NCBI GenBank assembly: GCA_029204225.1
Contig: CM055101.1
Location: forward strand, 32,867,683-32,931,682
Length of the DNA stretch: 64,000 nucleotides
From: Diphasiastrum complanatum
Taxonomy: Eukaryota; Streptophyta; Lycopodiopsida; Lycopodiales; Lycopodiaceae
Reading direction: 5' to 3'
The notes under the pieces are model-generated. The model did no database searches, was not told where the DNA came from, and saw nothing but the letters and a program-made list of their open reading frames with translations. Below, in pieces: positions 13,129-25,400 of the stretch (the stretch's first letter is position 1; each line of letters begins with the position of its first letter). A program made the position numbers and the translations under genes.

Positions 13129-13140
13129 TGGTATCAGAGC
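13129..13140 (+). other. Primer binding site (initiator Met tRNA)
   Basis: TGGTATCAGAGC is the usual plant retrotransposon primer binding site, complementary to the 3' end of initiator tRNA-Met. Placed before a gypsy-type gag, it orients the element on the plus strand. Confidence 0.85.
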
Positions 13141-14110
13141 TAAGGATTACATCAATCAGAAGGCGGAGTCGGGATTCTTGCTTTTTGCAACTTTTTGGTG
13201 GATCTCTTTTCTTTTTTCTTCCAAGTGATGGAATTGACCTCCAAGTAGGTGGCTTCTCAAATCTTGATGTACTTTCAGCCTATTGGTCATGATTATGGGC
13301 TTTTTCCATAGAAAATCAATGGATTTTTGACAGTTTTTTGAGATTTTTCAGCTCGAATTCAAATTTATTGCTTGGAATTTATCAAAGCTACTAATCCTGA
13401 ACACTTTTTTAGAATTTTACTTGCTATTTTACAGTCATTATGATTGATTCTAATTATTGCATGCTAGTTGAAAAGTCAATGGGTGCTTAGATAGTGATTT
13501 TTAGTGAAAAATTGGGGTTTTTGGGCTAGAAATGAGCCATATGAGCCATAATTTTAGTGCTTTCATGTAATTGATTTACAATAGATCTGGCCTTATTGCA
13601 CTTGCACGTGGGTTTGATCCACAAAAATTTGCAAAAATGATTAAAAATGGTCCAAAAAAACATGGTTTTTTGGTGGTTTTTTGGTGGTTTTTTCACTATT
13701 TTTGGATCTGTTCTCATAAAAATCCATGGCTAATACTTTTCATGCACATTTTCAGAGGTGTAATGATGTTGCACATTTTCATGAACTTTGGTTAGGATTG
13801 AACATCATTAAGAGTCTCAAAAAGTCAAAAAAAATAGTGTATTTTTTAGCATGAATAACTCTCAATTGGTGGTCTGCACGTGATGGATTTCTTTACAAGC
13901 TAAAAGATATGATGTATTTCCTCTAATTTGAGCCATCATGCACCCAATTTGAAGTTGGGGGCCTTAGGCACCAATATCTTGAAGCTTTGCTTATTGAAGG
14001 AGTCCATAAATGCAATTTAGTTTAGGGGGGTCCTGTACTTTTCACTTTTAGTTGAAGATTTTGGATATTTCGACTAATTAAGCTAATTTTTCCATTTCAG
14101 GTAATCAATA

Positions 14111-14937
14111 ATGGCATATGATAATGCAAGTCTCGAGGGTATGGTACCTATGCCTACCTCCTTACAGATTTGCCATCAATTAAGTCAAGCGCTAATGAAA
14201 TGAACAATCGGAACAATTTAAGGAATCAGCTGATGGAGGTGTTGTTGAATCAAGTTAAAACTCTCTCTTCATCGAATTTGGGCTTTCAGCCAGAACCTTT
14301 TTGGGGGAGAAGAAAGAGAAAAAGCCAGAAGTAGTAGATGACTGGTTAACCAAGTGGACCGATTATTTCAATCTACATGCAATTTCATGAGAAGAATTCA
14401 TGGAGGTATTCATGAAATTGTTTGTGGTTACGGATGGTTCAGATTTTTACCAAAAATTTGTCAGTTGCAAAATGGGTGTGTAGAACTTAGACTCTTACTT
14501 GCAAGAATTTATGGATTTATGGAACAAAGTTCTGTCATTCGATGTGAAACTGGCACTCTAGCAATTTATCCTAGGTTTGCTAGCTGATTATCAGAATGAG
14601 AAAATACTTTAGACTTTTGATGATGTCGTACGAGTCACGGTAGTGGCATGCAAGAAGAGGTTCAGACTAATCCATCTGGCAACCATAGGAAATGAAAAAA
14701 ATGAGTTTGCGATAAGAAATCCGTCAAATATTTTGATGAGCTGGATTGAATGGCATTGGATTTTAAGCAAAAGAAGCAAATGTCCAAGAAGAAGGCTAGG
14801 AAGGCGAGTGTGTGTTTTGTCTGCAACAAGCCTGGACATGTTATGAAATTATTCTTGGAGCAAAAGAAACCCGCAGCTCAAGTCATTGAGATGCCAGGTA
14901 AAGAAAATCTAAAATTGGAAATTATCAAGGTTAATTG
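14111..14937 (+). pseudogene. Ty3/gypsy gag relic
   Basis: The ATG at 14111 follows a ~970-bp leader after the PBS. Frames shift and stops interrupt, but gag-like blocks survive (WLTKWTDYFNLHAIS, YLQEFMDLWNKVLSFD). A zinc-knuckle remnant, CFVCNKPGHVMKLF (around 14810-14855), has C-x2-C-x4-H but Phe where the last Cys should be. The frame is cut at 14938 by an LTR insertion, and protease continues at ~16570. Confidence 0.65.
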
Positions 14938-16339
14938 TGATAGGGCGGTAGAACACGGATGGAGAAGAGAGAAGAAAATAGTTGCATAATGACTCTCCTG
15001 TTATTATGGGCTGCTACATGCAAAGACAATCTAATGAATGTAAATGGTAAGTTATAATCACAGCTCAAGCACTCTGCCCAACAGGATCTTAATAAATCAA
15101 TTTATACTCAAAAACAAATGGTCATATGAGTACAATCCACCAAAGAGATTAGAAATGGTGTGAGGTATTACTGGAAATCAGATTTAATGAGAAGTTTAGT
15201 TTTGAAAAACTTAGATTGATTGTGTGATGAAAATCACAAATTCCACAAGCGTCAAAGACAACCATCGTCTATCAGAAACTGAGGAGTCATAGACATCCGT
15301 GTTCTGATCAAAGTGAGTAAATGTGCGTGATCAAACAGAAGTGAAGTGCATTCAAATCACAATAAGCATTCATCTACGTTATACACAAATAGAAAAGCAT
15401 ATTGCTGCTATATTACATTGAAGCATAACAATAAGTTACGACTAGAATGGCGGTGTAACTTGGAGGCTCAAATTCATTCATCTCATTGATGGAGCATCAA
15501 ATAGAGTATGCTATGAAGGTGTATTTATACACCAGATCTGTGTATCTACTTACAATAAATGTTTGTCATCTAACTTAGTACTTTGTTGTACTTAGCAAGT
15601 AGTTGAACTATAATGACAAAATGATAGTTGTACATTAAATACATGGTCAGGCGACTCGAGATCGCTGACGTGGATGAACGCGAAGCATTTTTTCTCACTT
15701 CGCATTTTTCGAGAAGTGGCTGGAGGCGTTTCTCGTTGAAAATAGATGACCTTTGCCCTTTTTCTCTCTTCGTATTTTTCGCGAAAAAGCCGAAGGTGTT
15801 AAAAATAGTTCATTTGTTAAAGTTACTGACACTTCGGTTGATGAACGAAGTTGTCGGAGAAGTCGGAGACTTTGAACACTTCGGATGTGGAAGAAGTTGG
15901 ACACTTCAGTTAATGAACGAAGTTGTCAAAGAGTCGGAGACTTCGATGGAAGAAGTCGGACACTTCGGTTGATGACTGAAAAAGAAGTCGGAGACTTTGA
16001 AGACTTGATTGTTGAAGAAGTCGAGAAAGTCCAAGAAGTCAAGGAAGTCGGAGACTTTGGAAACTTGATTGTTGAAGAAGTCGAGGAAGTCCAAGAAGTC
16101 GAGAAAGTCGAGACTTCGGAGACTTGATTGAAGAAGTCGAGGACTTCAAGGGCTTTGATGTCGAGTGACTTATTTGTTGAAGAAGTCGAGGATAGTCATG
16201 CCTTCGATGTTCTTAATGATGCTTTGCCATTCAAATGTAGAAGTAGATGAGAATGGATACCCTTTGATGTAGATTAGCCGAAAAGTTGATGAAGTCGACG
16301 TTCAAATAGTCTGGTTGATTCGATTCAATTCTGTGTAGA
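14938..16339 (-). mobile_element. Solo-LTR-like copia LTR inserted in the gypsy element
   Basis: From TGATAGGGCGG at 14938 the sequence is collinear for roughly 800 bp with the LTR beginning at 49610 (TGATGGGGGC). Shared blocks include ggagaagagag, gcgtcaaagaca, ctgaggagtc, gcattcatctacgtt and gctgctatattaca. No internal region follows, so it behaves as a solo LTR. AATTG occurs at 14933-14937 and again at 16340-16344, a possible 5-bp target duplication, but the right end then reads GA rather than CA, so the right boundary is uncertain. The distal part contains a minisatellite (15840-16150). Confidence 0.6.
15840..16150. repeat. Minisatellite based on GAAGTCGGAGACTTT
   Basis: Short degenerate units (gaagtcggagactt, gaagaagtcga) repeat throughout. 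A longer ~60-bp unit is duplicated at about 15991-16056 and 16047-16120, seen in translation as EVGDFEDLIVEEVEKVQEV followed by EVGDFGNLIVEEVEEVQEV. The reading frames over it are repeat products, not genes. Confidence 0.8.
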
Positions 16340-16569
16340 AATTGCAGGTTGTTGAACTGCTTGCAGAAACCCATGTATTTAAACAGGCATTATTTTACAC
16401 ACAGAATGAGAGCAATTTTGCAGAATAGCAAAATAGGAAACTTTATGATTCCTATAGGAAGAATGTTGAAAATAGAAATTGTAGTCACCAAGGAGACAAC
16501 TATGGACTTAATTTTCAACAGATTGTGAGTGTGAATGTTCATTCAGTACTGCTTCATTCTTGCCTAATG

Positions 16570-16753
16570 AATTATTTTGTTTGAAAGACCCAGTTGCGGA
16601 GTTGGAGACTTGGAATGTTAAAGTTCCGAAGCTCTCATTTGGACTCAAGATTATAGAGAGTTAATAGATTTTCATGTTTTAGATTTAGCACATACAAACA
16701 TAATCCTAGGGTATGAATGGTTATTAAATAAATCTCCTGATATAGATTTTTAG
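16570..16753 (+). pseudogene. Ty3/gypsy protease relic
   Basis: The block FHVLDLAHTNIILGYEWL, followed by a S-P-D-I-D-F stretch, matches the C-terminal half of gypsy aspartic proteases (…VLGMDWL…). It belongs to the element starting near 12.5 kb. The active-site DTG region is not visible. A LINE fragment interrupts it at about 16754. Confidence 0.6.
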
Positions 16754-17040
16754 AGGCACGTACTGACGCGTGCTGAAGGTAGGATCAGAAAAAAGTATCC
16801 CCAAATAAGTATAAGAAGAAACTACCTCTAAGGCATGTCCATGTAGGGTGAGCTCCTGGTGTTGCATGAAAGCTCGAGAAGTGTTGAAGACCATAACCTT
16901 GGTCTTTGCAGTGTTCACTCCCAATCCCCACATACTCTGTAAACAATCTGGTTGCCTCTATAATCCCTCCCTGGTCGGAGATACTAATACCACATCATCT
17001 ACATAGAGGAGAATAGCAATCAAAATGGTGCCGAGTCTAC
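16754..17040 (-). mobile_element. LINE fragment inserted in the gypsy element
   Basis: Reading on the minus strand gives YVDDVVLVSP (catalytic motif at ~16995-17006), then GVNTAKTKVMVFNTSRAFM and SSYTYLGILF. These are the same family blocks as in the relic at 6470-7690. It covers only the RT palm region and is flanked on both sides by gypsy pol, so it is a nested truncated insertion or captured fragment. Confidence 0.75.
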
Positions 17041-17139
17041 AACCAACTTTTCAGAAGGGTAAAAAAATATTACTTTTTTTTGTACCTCCATCTGGGATGA
17101 TTTCATTCGCTAATGTAATGAAAATTTTTCATTTGCAAT

Positions 17140-17397
17140 ATGAAGCCTATTCTTTGTTTGCCAAACCAATTTTGGATTTCTCTGAAAATGCATCTAAGTA
17201 GTTGTGAACTGTCAAAAATTCTTAACTCAATGGACTTAGATCAAGAGCAAATTGAGATGAATAAGATATTCACTGAATTCAAAGATGTTTTTCCAATTGA
17301 ATTACCCCATGGAATACCACCGTCTAGATTGGTGGACCCCAAGATTGAGTTAATTCTAGGTAGTCACCCTGTCTCTAGACAACCATATCAATTTTCG
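17140..17397 (+). pseudogene. Ty3/gypsy pol relic (protease-RT linker)
   Basis: The open frame contains EFKDVFPIELPHGIPPSR, followed by a KIELILGSHPVSRQPYQFS-like stretch, the canonical region immediately before the gypsy reverse transcriptase fingers. It continues the element beginning at ~12.5 kb and is cut at 17397/17398 by an abrupt switch to minus-strand copia gag. Confidence 0.75.
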
Positions 17398-17945
17398 CAG
17401 CATGTATGTGGCTGATCTGAGTATCCTTGATGTTGAGGGTGATCATGGCAAATGCTTTGTCGTTTCTTAGTCTCCACTTGGTGATGATGGCTGTATCACC
17501 TTCTAGTTTGAGCTCTGTGCTATCAACGATGTCCCACAATTCTTTGGCTAGAAGTATAACCTTCATCTTGAATTTCCAGAGATGGTAGTTATCTCCATCG
17601 AGTTTGTCAATGAGAGATGAACTAGATGATGGATCCATTTTGGTTGAACGAGATCGTTGGTAGAAACAACGATTGTCGAAATACTGTTGGCTGCGCATTT
17701 GCTAGAAAGATGTCTTGATTGAAACAAGACTGATAATCCACAGTAGAAATGCAAATTACTAAAATGTCTGCTCTGATACCATGTCGTAAAACGTGGGGAT
17801 GACCGGCCGTGGAAGCTCGAAGCTTTGAGCGTAGTCGTGTAGGAACGGAAACGCAACAGTTAGCAACAGAAATATTCAAGAAGAATGATTCATACAAATT
17901 GCACAAATGAACAATACAATAGTGAGACCAAAATTGCACTCTGAT
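17398..17945 (-). mobile_element. Copia fragment: partial LTR, PBS and gag start
   Basis: On the minus strand, LTR sequence (17782-17945, about the last 160 bp) ends ...TTTTACGACA. It is followed by PBS TGGTATCAGAGCAGAC (17766-17781) and a gag starting MDPSSSSSLIDKLDGDNYHL at 17637. All of this is nearly identical to the start of the element at 53457-59652. The LTR is 5'-truncated at 17945/17946 and gag is cut at 17398. Confidence 0.85.
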
Positions 17946-18440
17946 GAAAACGTCAGACGCATCCCAGCGTCTATTATTCTTGTGACTGATAGCAAGTCTT
18001 GTTGTAGTGTGGGCATGAATAGAACATCATCTAGTCGTCGTTTGTGTTGAGCCATAGCAAACCAATGCCATTCACTTGATGTCTTGATCCGTCTCCAAGA
18101 ACTATATATCTGGAAGGATCTGTACTTCGGAAGTGAGATATTATACGTCTCGATGTCACGAAGTGAGAGGTTGCTCTAGAATCAAGGATTACCTCTTGTG
18201 GAGGCTGCACACACATCTATACATAGATAGATTGTTGAATTTCTATTGTTCGACCTCTCTTCGCCCATCTTCGAGCTTTATGGCTCTTTGACGTAGGATG
18301 AACTATTGTTGTTCTCTTGTTTGCCTTGTGGCTGCTTGTTCCTCGGATTCTGGTAGTAGTCCATGGTTGCATGACCTTTCTTGTGACAATGAATGCATTC
18401 GATTTCCGGGTTCAGCCAACACGAATCGACTGTATGTTAA
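17946..18440 (-). pseudogene. Copia gag zinc-finger and protease relic
   Basis: The minus strand reads CIHCHKKGHATMDYY (zinc knuckle, last Cys replaced by Tyr), then VILDSRATSHFV (protease active site DSGA altered to DSRA), then RYIVLGDGSRHQVNGI. It closely parallels the plus-strand element at 44.4-45.1 kb and is a second copy of that family. It ends at 17946, where a different copia family begins. Confidence 0.8.
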
Positions 18441-19427
18441 GTGTCATTTGAACTTTATCGCCGGATTTGAGAGATTAAAAATCAACAACCTTATGGCATC
18501 TATGGAGGATCTCGGTCCTGCGTTGTGCATTCGACAGCTTGGAATGCCCAAGTTCACGCTCCTGATGCACAAATCTTATGCACTAATTATAAGTGCCATA
18601 CAAACTTTATCACCAGATTAACAATGGCTCCTTGATTTCATAGTTGCCTCCCTATGTGACCACAGTAGTGGATCATATCATCAATTTGCAGGCACTAACA
18701 TATTTTTGGCTTAGACACTCCCTGCTGTCTCTCAGTCTAATCAGAAGCAAAATAGCTTATGGTATCACATATTATATTAATAGTTTTAACCACAACTACA
18801 TTGCTAATAGCTTTGTTTTTACAAAACGTTCAAGATTGCAAAGTTTGATTGAGCTGATCCGGGTCCTGGTGATGATCAGGGTTAACTCCCCACTCCCCCC
18901 CCCAAAAAAAACAAAACATTCGTATTTTTGTACTAGCTTGCATTGTTGTATATGATAAATTCCTGCACTATTTCTCAAAAAGTAAACATGGTGCTCAAGC
19001 TAAAAATCAAGTTTTACTCATAACATCATAGTAAGCATTTACAAAAACATATAAATGTATGTGACCCAACTTCAAGGTGCACTTTGTTGTTTTGGTTGTC
19101 AATGCATTCAAGACCCATGTCTACTAGCACTTCTAAAGAGGGTTATCCCATAACAATTAGATCATCATAAAGCAAGCTAGGAGGCCGCACAGAGCATGCC
19201 TTCCCACCTTGAATATAAACCTTGTTCCTTTGTTACTGGTAGATGAATCATGCCAGATAGAAAGAAAAGTTTGAACAAAAACCAGTAGTGTCAACAATAA
19301 TTGCTATATTGAAGGCTATAAAGTACAAAGTAGCACCAGCTCTGTCTAGTTTGCTGCTAGTGCAGATGCAATGTCACATCCATAATCAACTGTATCGTAT
19401 AAAACCTTACTAGTTGTGTAAGGTGTG
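18441..19427. other. Spacer between copia debris and the bromodomain gene 3' end
   Basis: No gene recognised. A short motif is repeated in diverged form (tgtcatttgaactttatcgcc near 18443 and tgccatacaaactttatcacc near 18593). The part next to 19428 is presumably the 3'UTR and polyadenylation region of the bromodomain gene. Confidence 0.5.
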
Positions 19428-22400
19428 TCATAACTGAAGTGCCAAATTTGGCTGTTGAGAACTTCTCATCCCTTTCAAGGCTTGAGGAGTTACCGGGAAT
19501 CGATAGTAAGGATTCAAATTATTTGATGCCATTAAAGAAGTGGTAGCAAACTGTCCTGGTGATTTTTGAGGTAGAAAAGATTGCCAAGGCTGGCATGTAG
19601 ATGAATGAGATGCTGATTGAAGTTGTGGACTTTCTGTAAGTAAGTCAGAACTGGATACCAAGCCTCCCAAATGTCTTGGTTCAGAAACAGAAACATAATC
19701 TGGTAAAGGTAAAGGTGCAGACTGGAAATGAGCTCGCTCTGGGGATGTGTAAAGATTGCTTCTAGAAGGCATGCAAGATTCCATACTCCAAAGGAACTTT
19801 TGGGGTGACTGGTCCATATCAGAAAGTCTCTGCTCCTCAGCCTCTGAATTTGTATTGTTATCTCTTCTTTGGACTTGCAGTTGACCCCAGTTCAGAACCC
19901 TCTGAACTTCATTGCCTGCATTTTCTCCACAGGAAGGAATGACAGCAAAGGCTGGATAATCAAGCACAGCATTCGCCCGTCGAGCTGAGGCAAGCCACTG
20001 CTTTACACCAAAGCTTCCCATCGACAACGGTACATCTCCTATCTCATGATTACAAAGTGGTATAGCTTGTGCAACCGGCTGTCTCCTTTGCATTGTAGTC
20101 CCTCCTTTTGCAATTGTAGCACTCAAACCTAAAGCATTTTCTGACACCCTCAAGGACTGATTCATTTCATTAACTTCTTTCCTGTTGCTTTCTTCAAAGC
20201 TCATTTCTGCAGTGGAGCTCCTTGCAATTTGCTGCTTATCTCCAATTGCATCGAAATTTGCTACTCGATAGCTTTCAATTGGCCTATTTGGAAACAGCTT
20301 TGATGTATCTAGTGAATCTCTACAAGCTGACTGTTCTACGGTTTGTGAGGAAACTTTAGACTGTGCTTTTATGTTTGATCCTGTACTCTGAGATTGAGTA
20401 TCAGTGCAAGTTATAAGAGATGATGCTTGAGAAGTTTCTCTGACTACATTCACAAGAGGAGCCAACTTCCTGCTTGTAGGAAGAATGGTTTGCTCAGAAT
20501 CACAGGCATGATTTGCTGAATGAGGAACTGAGCTAACATGGATCATGTTTCCTATTCCAGATTGACCTGATACACCAGCTATGCTTTTACCTATTTCCTT
20601 CATCTTCCACTTTAAAGGTTCCACCTCTTCCAACAAAGTCTCACCAGCTGCTGCATCATTGTTTGAAACCCATCCAGGGCCAAAAGGTATGTGAGGTGCA
20701 AGTACTTTCTGTATCCTCCTGGCTACATACTTCCATGCTTCGGATTTGAAGTTGACGCCAAAATTAGCAAGACTCTGGGCATAAGCATGCTTTTGTTGGC
20801 AGCCCATCTTCATTTTGCAAATACATAAGAGAGCATACAATCAGTAGTGGCAGACCTGTTGCTTACCTCAGCCAGACATGTTAATGAATTGCAATAATCA
20901 AGAATAAAAATGCATCTCAACATGACACAAACTAGATCTCACAGGCAATAACTGTTGAAACTCTTCAGAAGTAGTAGCTGGACAAGCCAAAGTTTGATAT
21001 GAGCTCCGACGGTACTCAAGGACTGCAGGGAGTCTACGACCTTCTTTTCCTTTCAGTGATGTCCCTGGAAACCAAAAAATTACGAGAATAATGTTAAAAG
21101 ACGAAAGTTAGATAGATGAAATGGCAGGCCTAACTATTTTGTAGCAGTTATTTGAGAGGGACCATCCAGTCCATTTCAATCCATGAAAAATAATACACAA
21201 TGGATTACCAAGGTAAAGGCGAAAGGCCTGGAATGCTAGAAATGCAGTTCGAAGACTTTCCAGAACATTGTGTTATCAACTTGATATTGACAGAACGAAG
21301 CAAATTCTAAACTGTTGAATGGGATGTGCCAAAGAGCAAGCATTCAAGCTGGGATTCTTAGAAAAAGTAACATATAGAATTCTGGTGTAAAAGAAAGATG
21401 CAACAAAACTGAAGAAAGATGCAACCACTCCTCTAATAATAAAAAATGTCACATACCTAGTGTGACATACTCAAGGAAAGGGCTTTCTGTGCGTCCACTT
21501 TGAAACTGTGTAGTATCTGTATCTTCTGCTCCGGTATCCTCTTCCCAGACCTTGCCAACCCTATTGGAAACAGTTTTCTTGTTGCCATTGTTCTTAGGTA
21601 TACTGCCTCTACCAAGTATCGAATTTGATCGTAAGTTATCATCTAAGTTTGTCCGCTGAAAGCTGTTTTTATAAGTTGATAAACTCTTCCAAGACTGTTT
21701 GGCTCCAGTTGCTTTAAATTTTTTGGCTATCTTGCTGTAATCATCCAATCCTGACATCTGTCTTTCTAGAACATTGATTGTCTTGCGAGCTGCATTTTGT
21801 ATTGATCGTGCCTGCATGTGTGCAATATAACCATTCAATGCTTATCTTATATATTCCACATAATTTTTCTTAACAGTCTCACATGGCAATTGCCATGTAG
21901 TGATTTTTTCTTTGCAAGCAATAGACGCTACCAGAAATTCCTAGAAATTCAAAATTTTCATTTGAAATTCATCATCTTTGGAACCATCCAGTGCACACAT
22001 CAAGTCAACAGGAGCATAACTTATGTGCAAATCAATACTTTCAACATAGATGATCAAATGAACGTCTTCACATTAACATATTAACAAACGTACTTGCTTG
22101 AAATATATTGTCTTTGGTCCGTTGTAGTGCATGGCATTGCTGCATATCAAAAATACATCCTTCTGCCACATCAAAACTTTGTGGTGTGAGTATCAAATGA
22201 TGCCAACATGCAAAAGTTACAACACATGCAGTAGATTGACTAAATTGCATCAAAGATACTGAGAATTTTACCAACAGCCATTCTCACATGGCCAAAGTTT
22301 GAAAATCAATCTTGAATTTGGTCTAATAAAGTAAGATAAATTTTAATGAGTACACCTACGTCAAAGAGCACTCAGCAGCACGGAAGGACTAAAGCATGTG

Positions 22401-25400
22401 ATCCCTCTAATTATGGTTCCTACAACAACTAGCATCAGGGGCTGAAGCATAGTGAGATAAGAAGTAAATGAATCATGGAAGCTTCAAGCCATTGCAACAA
22501 AAGCCTTCTTTCAACTTATGTCAGAGCTCCTAAATTTGTGCTACAAATGCTTAGTGTATAGATTATGGGAAATAAGATATTGCCACCTACTGAAGAAGAA
22601 AACACAAATTTGCTTGAAACAAGAAGAGAATTGATGGGCAATGAGAAGTTTGACATTTTTCTGAATCCAATTGAAACTGATTCTGGGATCGCAATCGCGG
22701 TATAACACTTATTGTGGAAGTCCACTAAAAGCACGTTGAAAGTCCTTATAAGTGAATCAATACTGTTTGTTGAACATTCCTTAGCCAGTATATAAATCTC
22801 ACAGTTCCATTTACCCTTACGAAACAAAATGGATACCTGAGCTTCAAAGCTCAGTAATCAACCAATTGGCTACTCTGACATTGATAGTCCAAGATATGTA
22901 ACATTCCAAGTAGAAGTGTTATGGTTTTTATGTCCACTGCCTCATCTCTAAATTTCTACACTCCAGGGTTTCTAAATATCATAAAATAATCATTGACTAT
23001 GTAGAAAATCCGCATTAGATTTCAACAGATTGATCATAGTAGATTGAAGATTCAATCTTACATATGTATAATGGAGTCTGCAACGCGTTCTGATGCGATT
23101 AAGAGAACTCCTATTTAAAAGACAATGTCACTGGAGTCTTGGACAGCCACCAACAAACATAATTATTGGATAAGAAACACTAAATACACATACCCCAAAA
23201 TCTTGGATACAGAGCATCCAGATATGAAACATGCCTAACAGTTGTAGTTTGTTCTGGGCCCACATAGGCCAGCGGACACATTTTGGTCCCCTTTGACCTA
23301 TCTTTGAGAACTTGGGGACCACAAGAACTCTTCAAAGTTTGGATTTTGAAATCCTCCTGGTTTCAAATGAGTTTGAATCCTACACAAAGTGTTCAGGAAC
23401 GCGAACTTTACAAACAATAGAACATACAAATTCTCACAATAGTTCTAATGATAGAACTTCTAGGTCATAAGTCAGACCAGAAAATAGAGAAGCAACCTTG
23501 AAAAGCTCCAAAGATACATATGTTCCCTTTGAAAGTTTGTCCCTGATGGTACCAAAGTCCATCGGTTCCTTAATCACATTATAGTAATCTGGAACCTGCA
23601 AAAAGTTCACCAGAGGACAACCAGTAACCAACTGAAAGTTGGGAGTATCTGATAGCCTACAGAAAGATGACAAGATACACCATATCACAAAGAGAATTGT
23701 ACAAAAATGTCACTTGTGATGACAAAATACCTCTGTTTCATCCACTGGTTCGGAGAATACACCATATGTGTCTTTCCTGAAAAAGCAGCGCATCCATCAG
23801 CAGTGCATTCATAACTAAACATAGATCATCAGAGATTCAAAAAAGTAATGGTATTCCTCAACAACAAATGATTGACTGAGCTATCAGTTGCAAATAGCAT
23901 AAGACCAGGGACTTAAACAATGGAAAACTAAATATTAAGGAAACCCTTGGGTGTTCTTGTGAGATGCTGGTGGTATTGATCTGCCTATCACAAACTAACA
24001 CAATCTACTAGGGAGTCCTCGGTCTCCTTGTAGAGCTAAATTTTGTTGGAAGAGCTTCCTCCTAGACCTAACATCGTGATAAGATTCGCATCAATGCTCT
24101 TTGAAACAGTGTAACCATGGGAATACAATCTGTGTATGATGACACACTTGGCAGGAAGTACATTTTTCTAACAATTTGCCAAAAGTATTATGCAGAATGC
24201 TTGGTATGGTCCTGTCATATCCCTAACCAATCTTTTAAGGTACAAACCAAATAAGAGTTCAATCATTTTAATGCAAAACGTGGTAATTTCACAAGCATTG
24301 AAGGTAGTGCAAGCCAGAAGCAACAACCAGTCTAAAAAGACCTCAATAATGAGCTATTGGCAGATATTAATACCTTTAAAGATCTGGAAACGAGGATATA
24401 AGGAGAATTTATCTCTATGATAATTAGAAAATTCTGAAGAGGCTCCATAAAGGAAATGTGTTTTTTAGCAGAGTTTTTGACATCCATGGAACCTGCAAAA
24501 GGCCATTTAAAATTTTAAAAAGACCTACATTCCTTCAGAGAGATCTATTTTGGATTCTGCTAGTACATGTGCTTTTGTGATAGTCATTAGTTGATCCAGT
24601 GAGCTTCAAGGTGTTTCACATTCTTATGGTTTTTTGAGTAGCTTAAAAAAAGGCAACCTCCAATAACTGATCAATTAAATACAAATAATCATTACATTGT
24701 TACCTTTTAAGACTTTAACTTACAAGCCTGTATTTGAGCTTACACCCAGCCCTAATTTTAGCTTTTCTGCACATTTTTTACCTCTTTTCACAATCAGCTG
24801 AGTCTTTAAAAGGGGAACTATGATGCAGTTGACCTTAATATAGTCAAATCTCAGTCTCAAGAATAGCAATTACCTGTACCTTTTCCTAAACTGATCATTG
24901 TCACAATTTCAAAACTTGTTTTTCTCTTTAACTTGACATGTGCCTGGATCAAAATGCGAGTGAAAAAACACTTGATTGTGTTACAGATGCATTTGGAAGG
25001 GGCAAACCAGATCTGTCATATAATGGCAAATTAGAAGACTGGCATTTGTTTTGTTAAAGAATTCGATAGAGGGTTAATTGATGTAAAGTACTCAAGAGGA
25101 ACCTTAAGGACTTACTAACCTTAAGAGAATAAGATGAATTCTTTTTGAGGCTTAAGAGTATTCTATGCTGGGACTCACTGAATTTGATCTCTACAGATCA
25201 TATTGCTTCCGCTACTTCTGCCAATATTTGTTATTTTTCCCTACAGATTAACAATCTTTCTGCCACCAGTTATTGAGTTTAATAAGAGGCCCTTCCCTTG
25301 AACTGGCCTAGGATCAGTAATATGCCAAAGAGGTGACTTCATTGTTTTAAAGCCCTTCATCTACATGCCAACCCATTATAAATAGTGTGTTCCATTAGTA

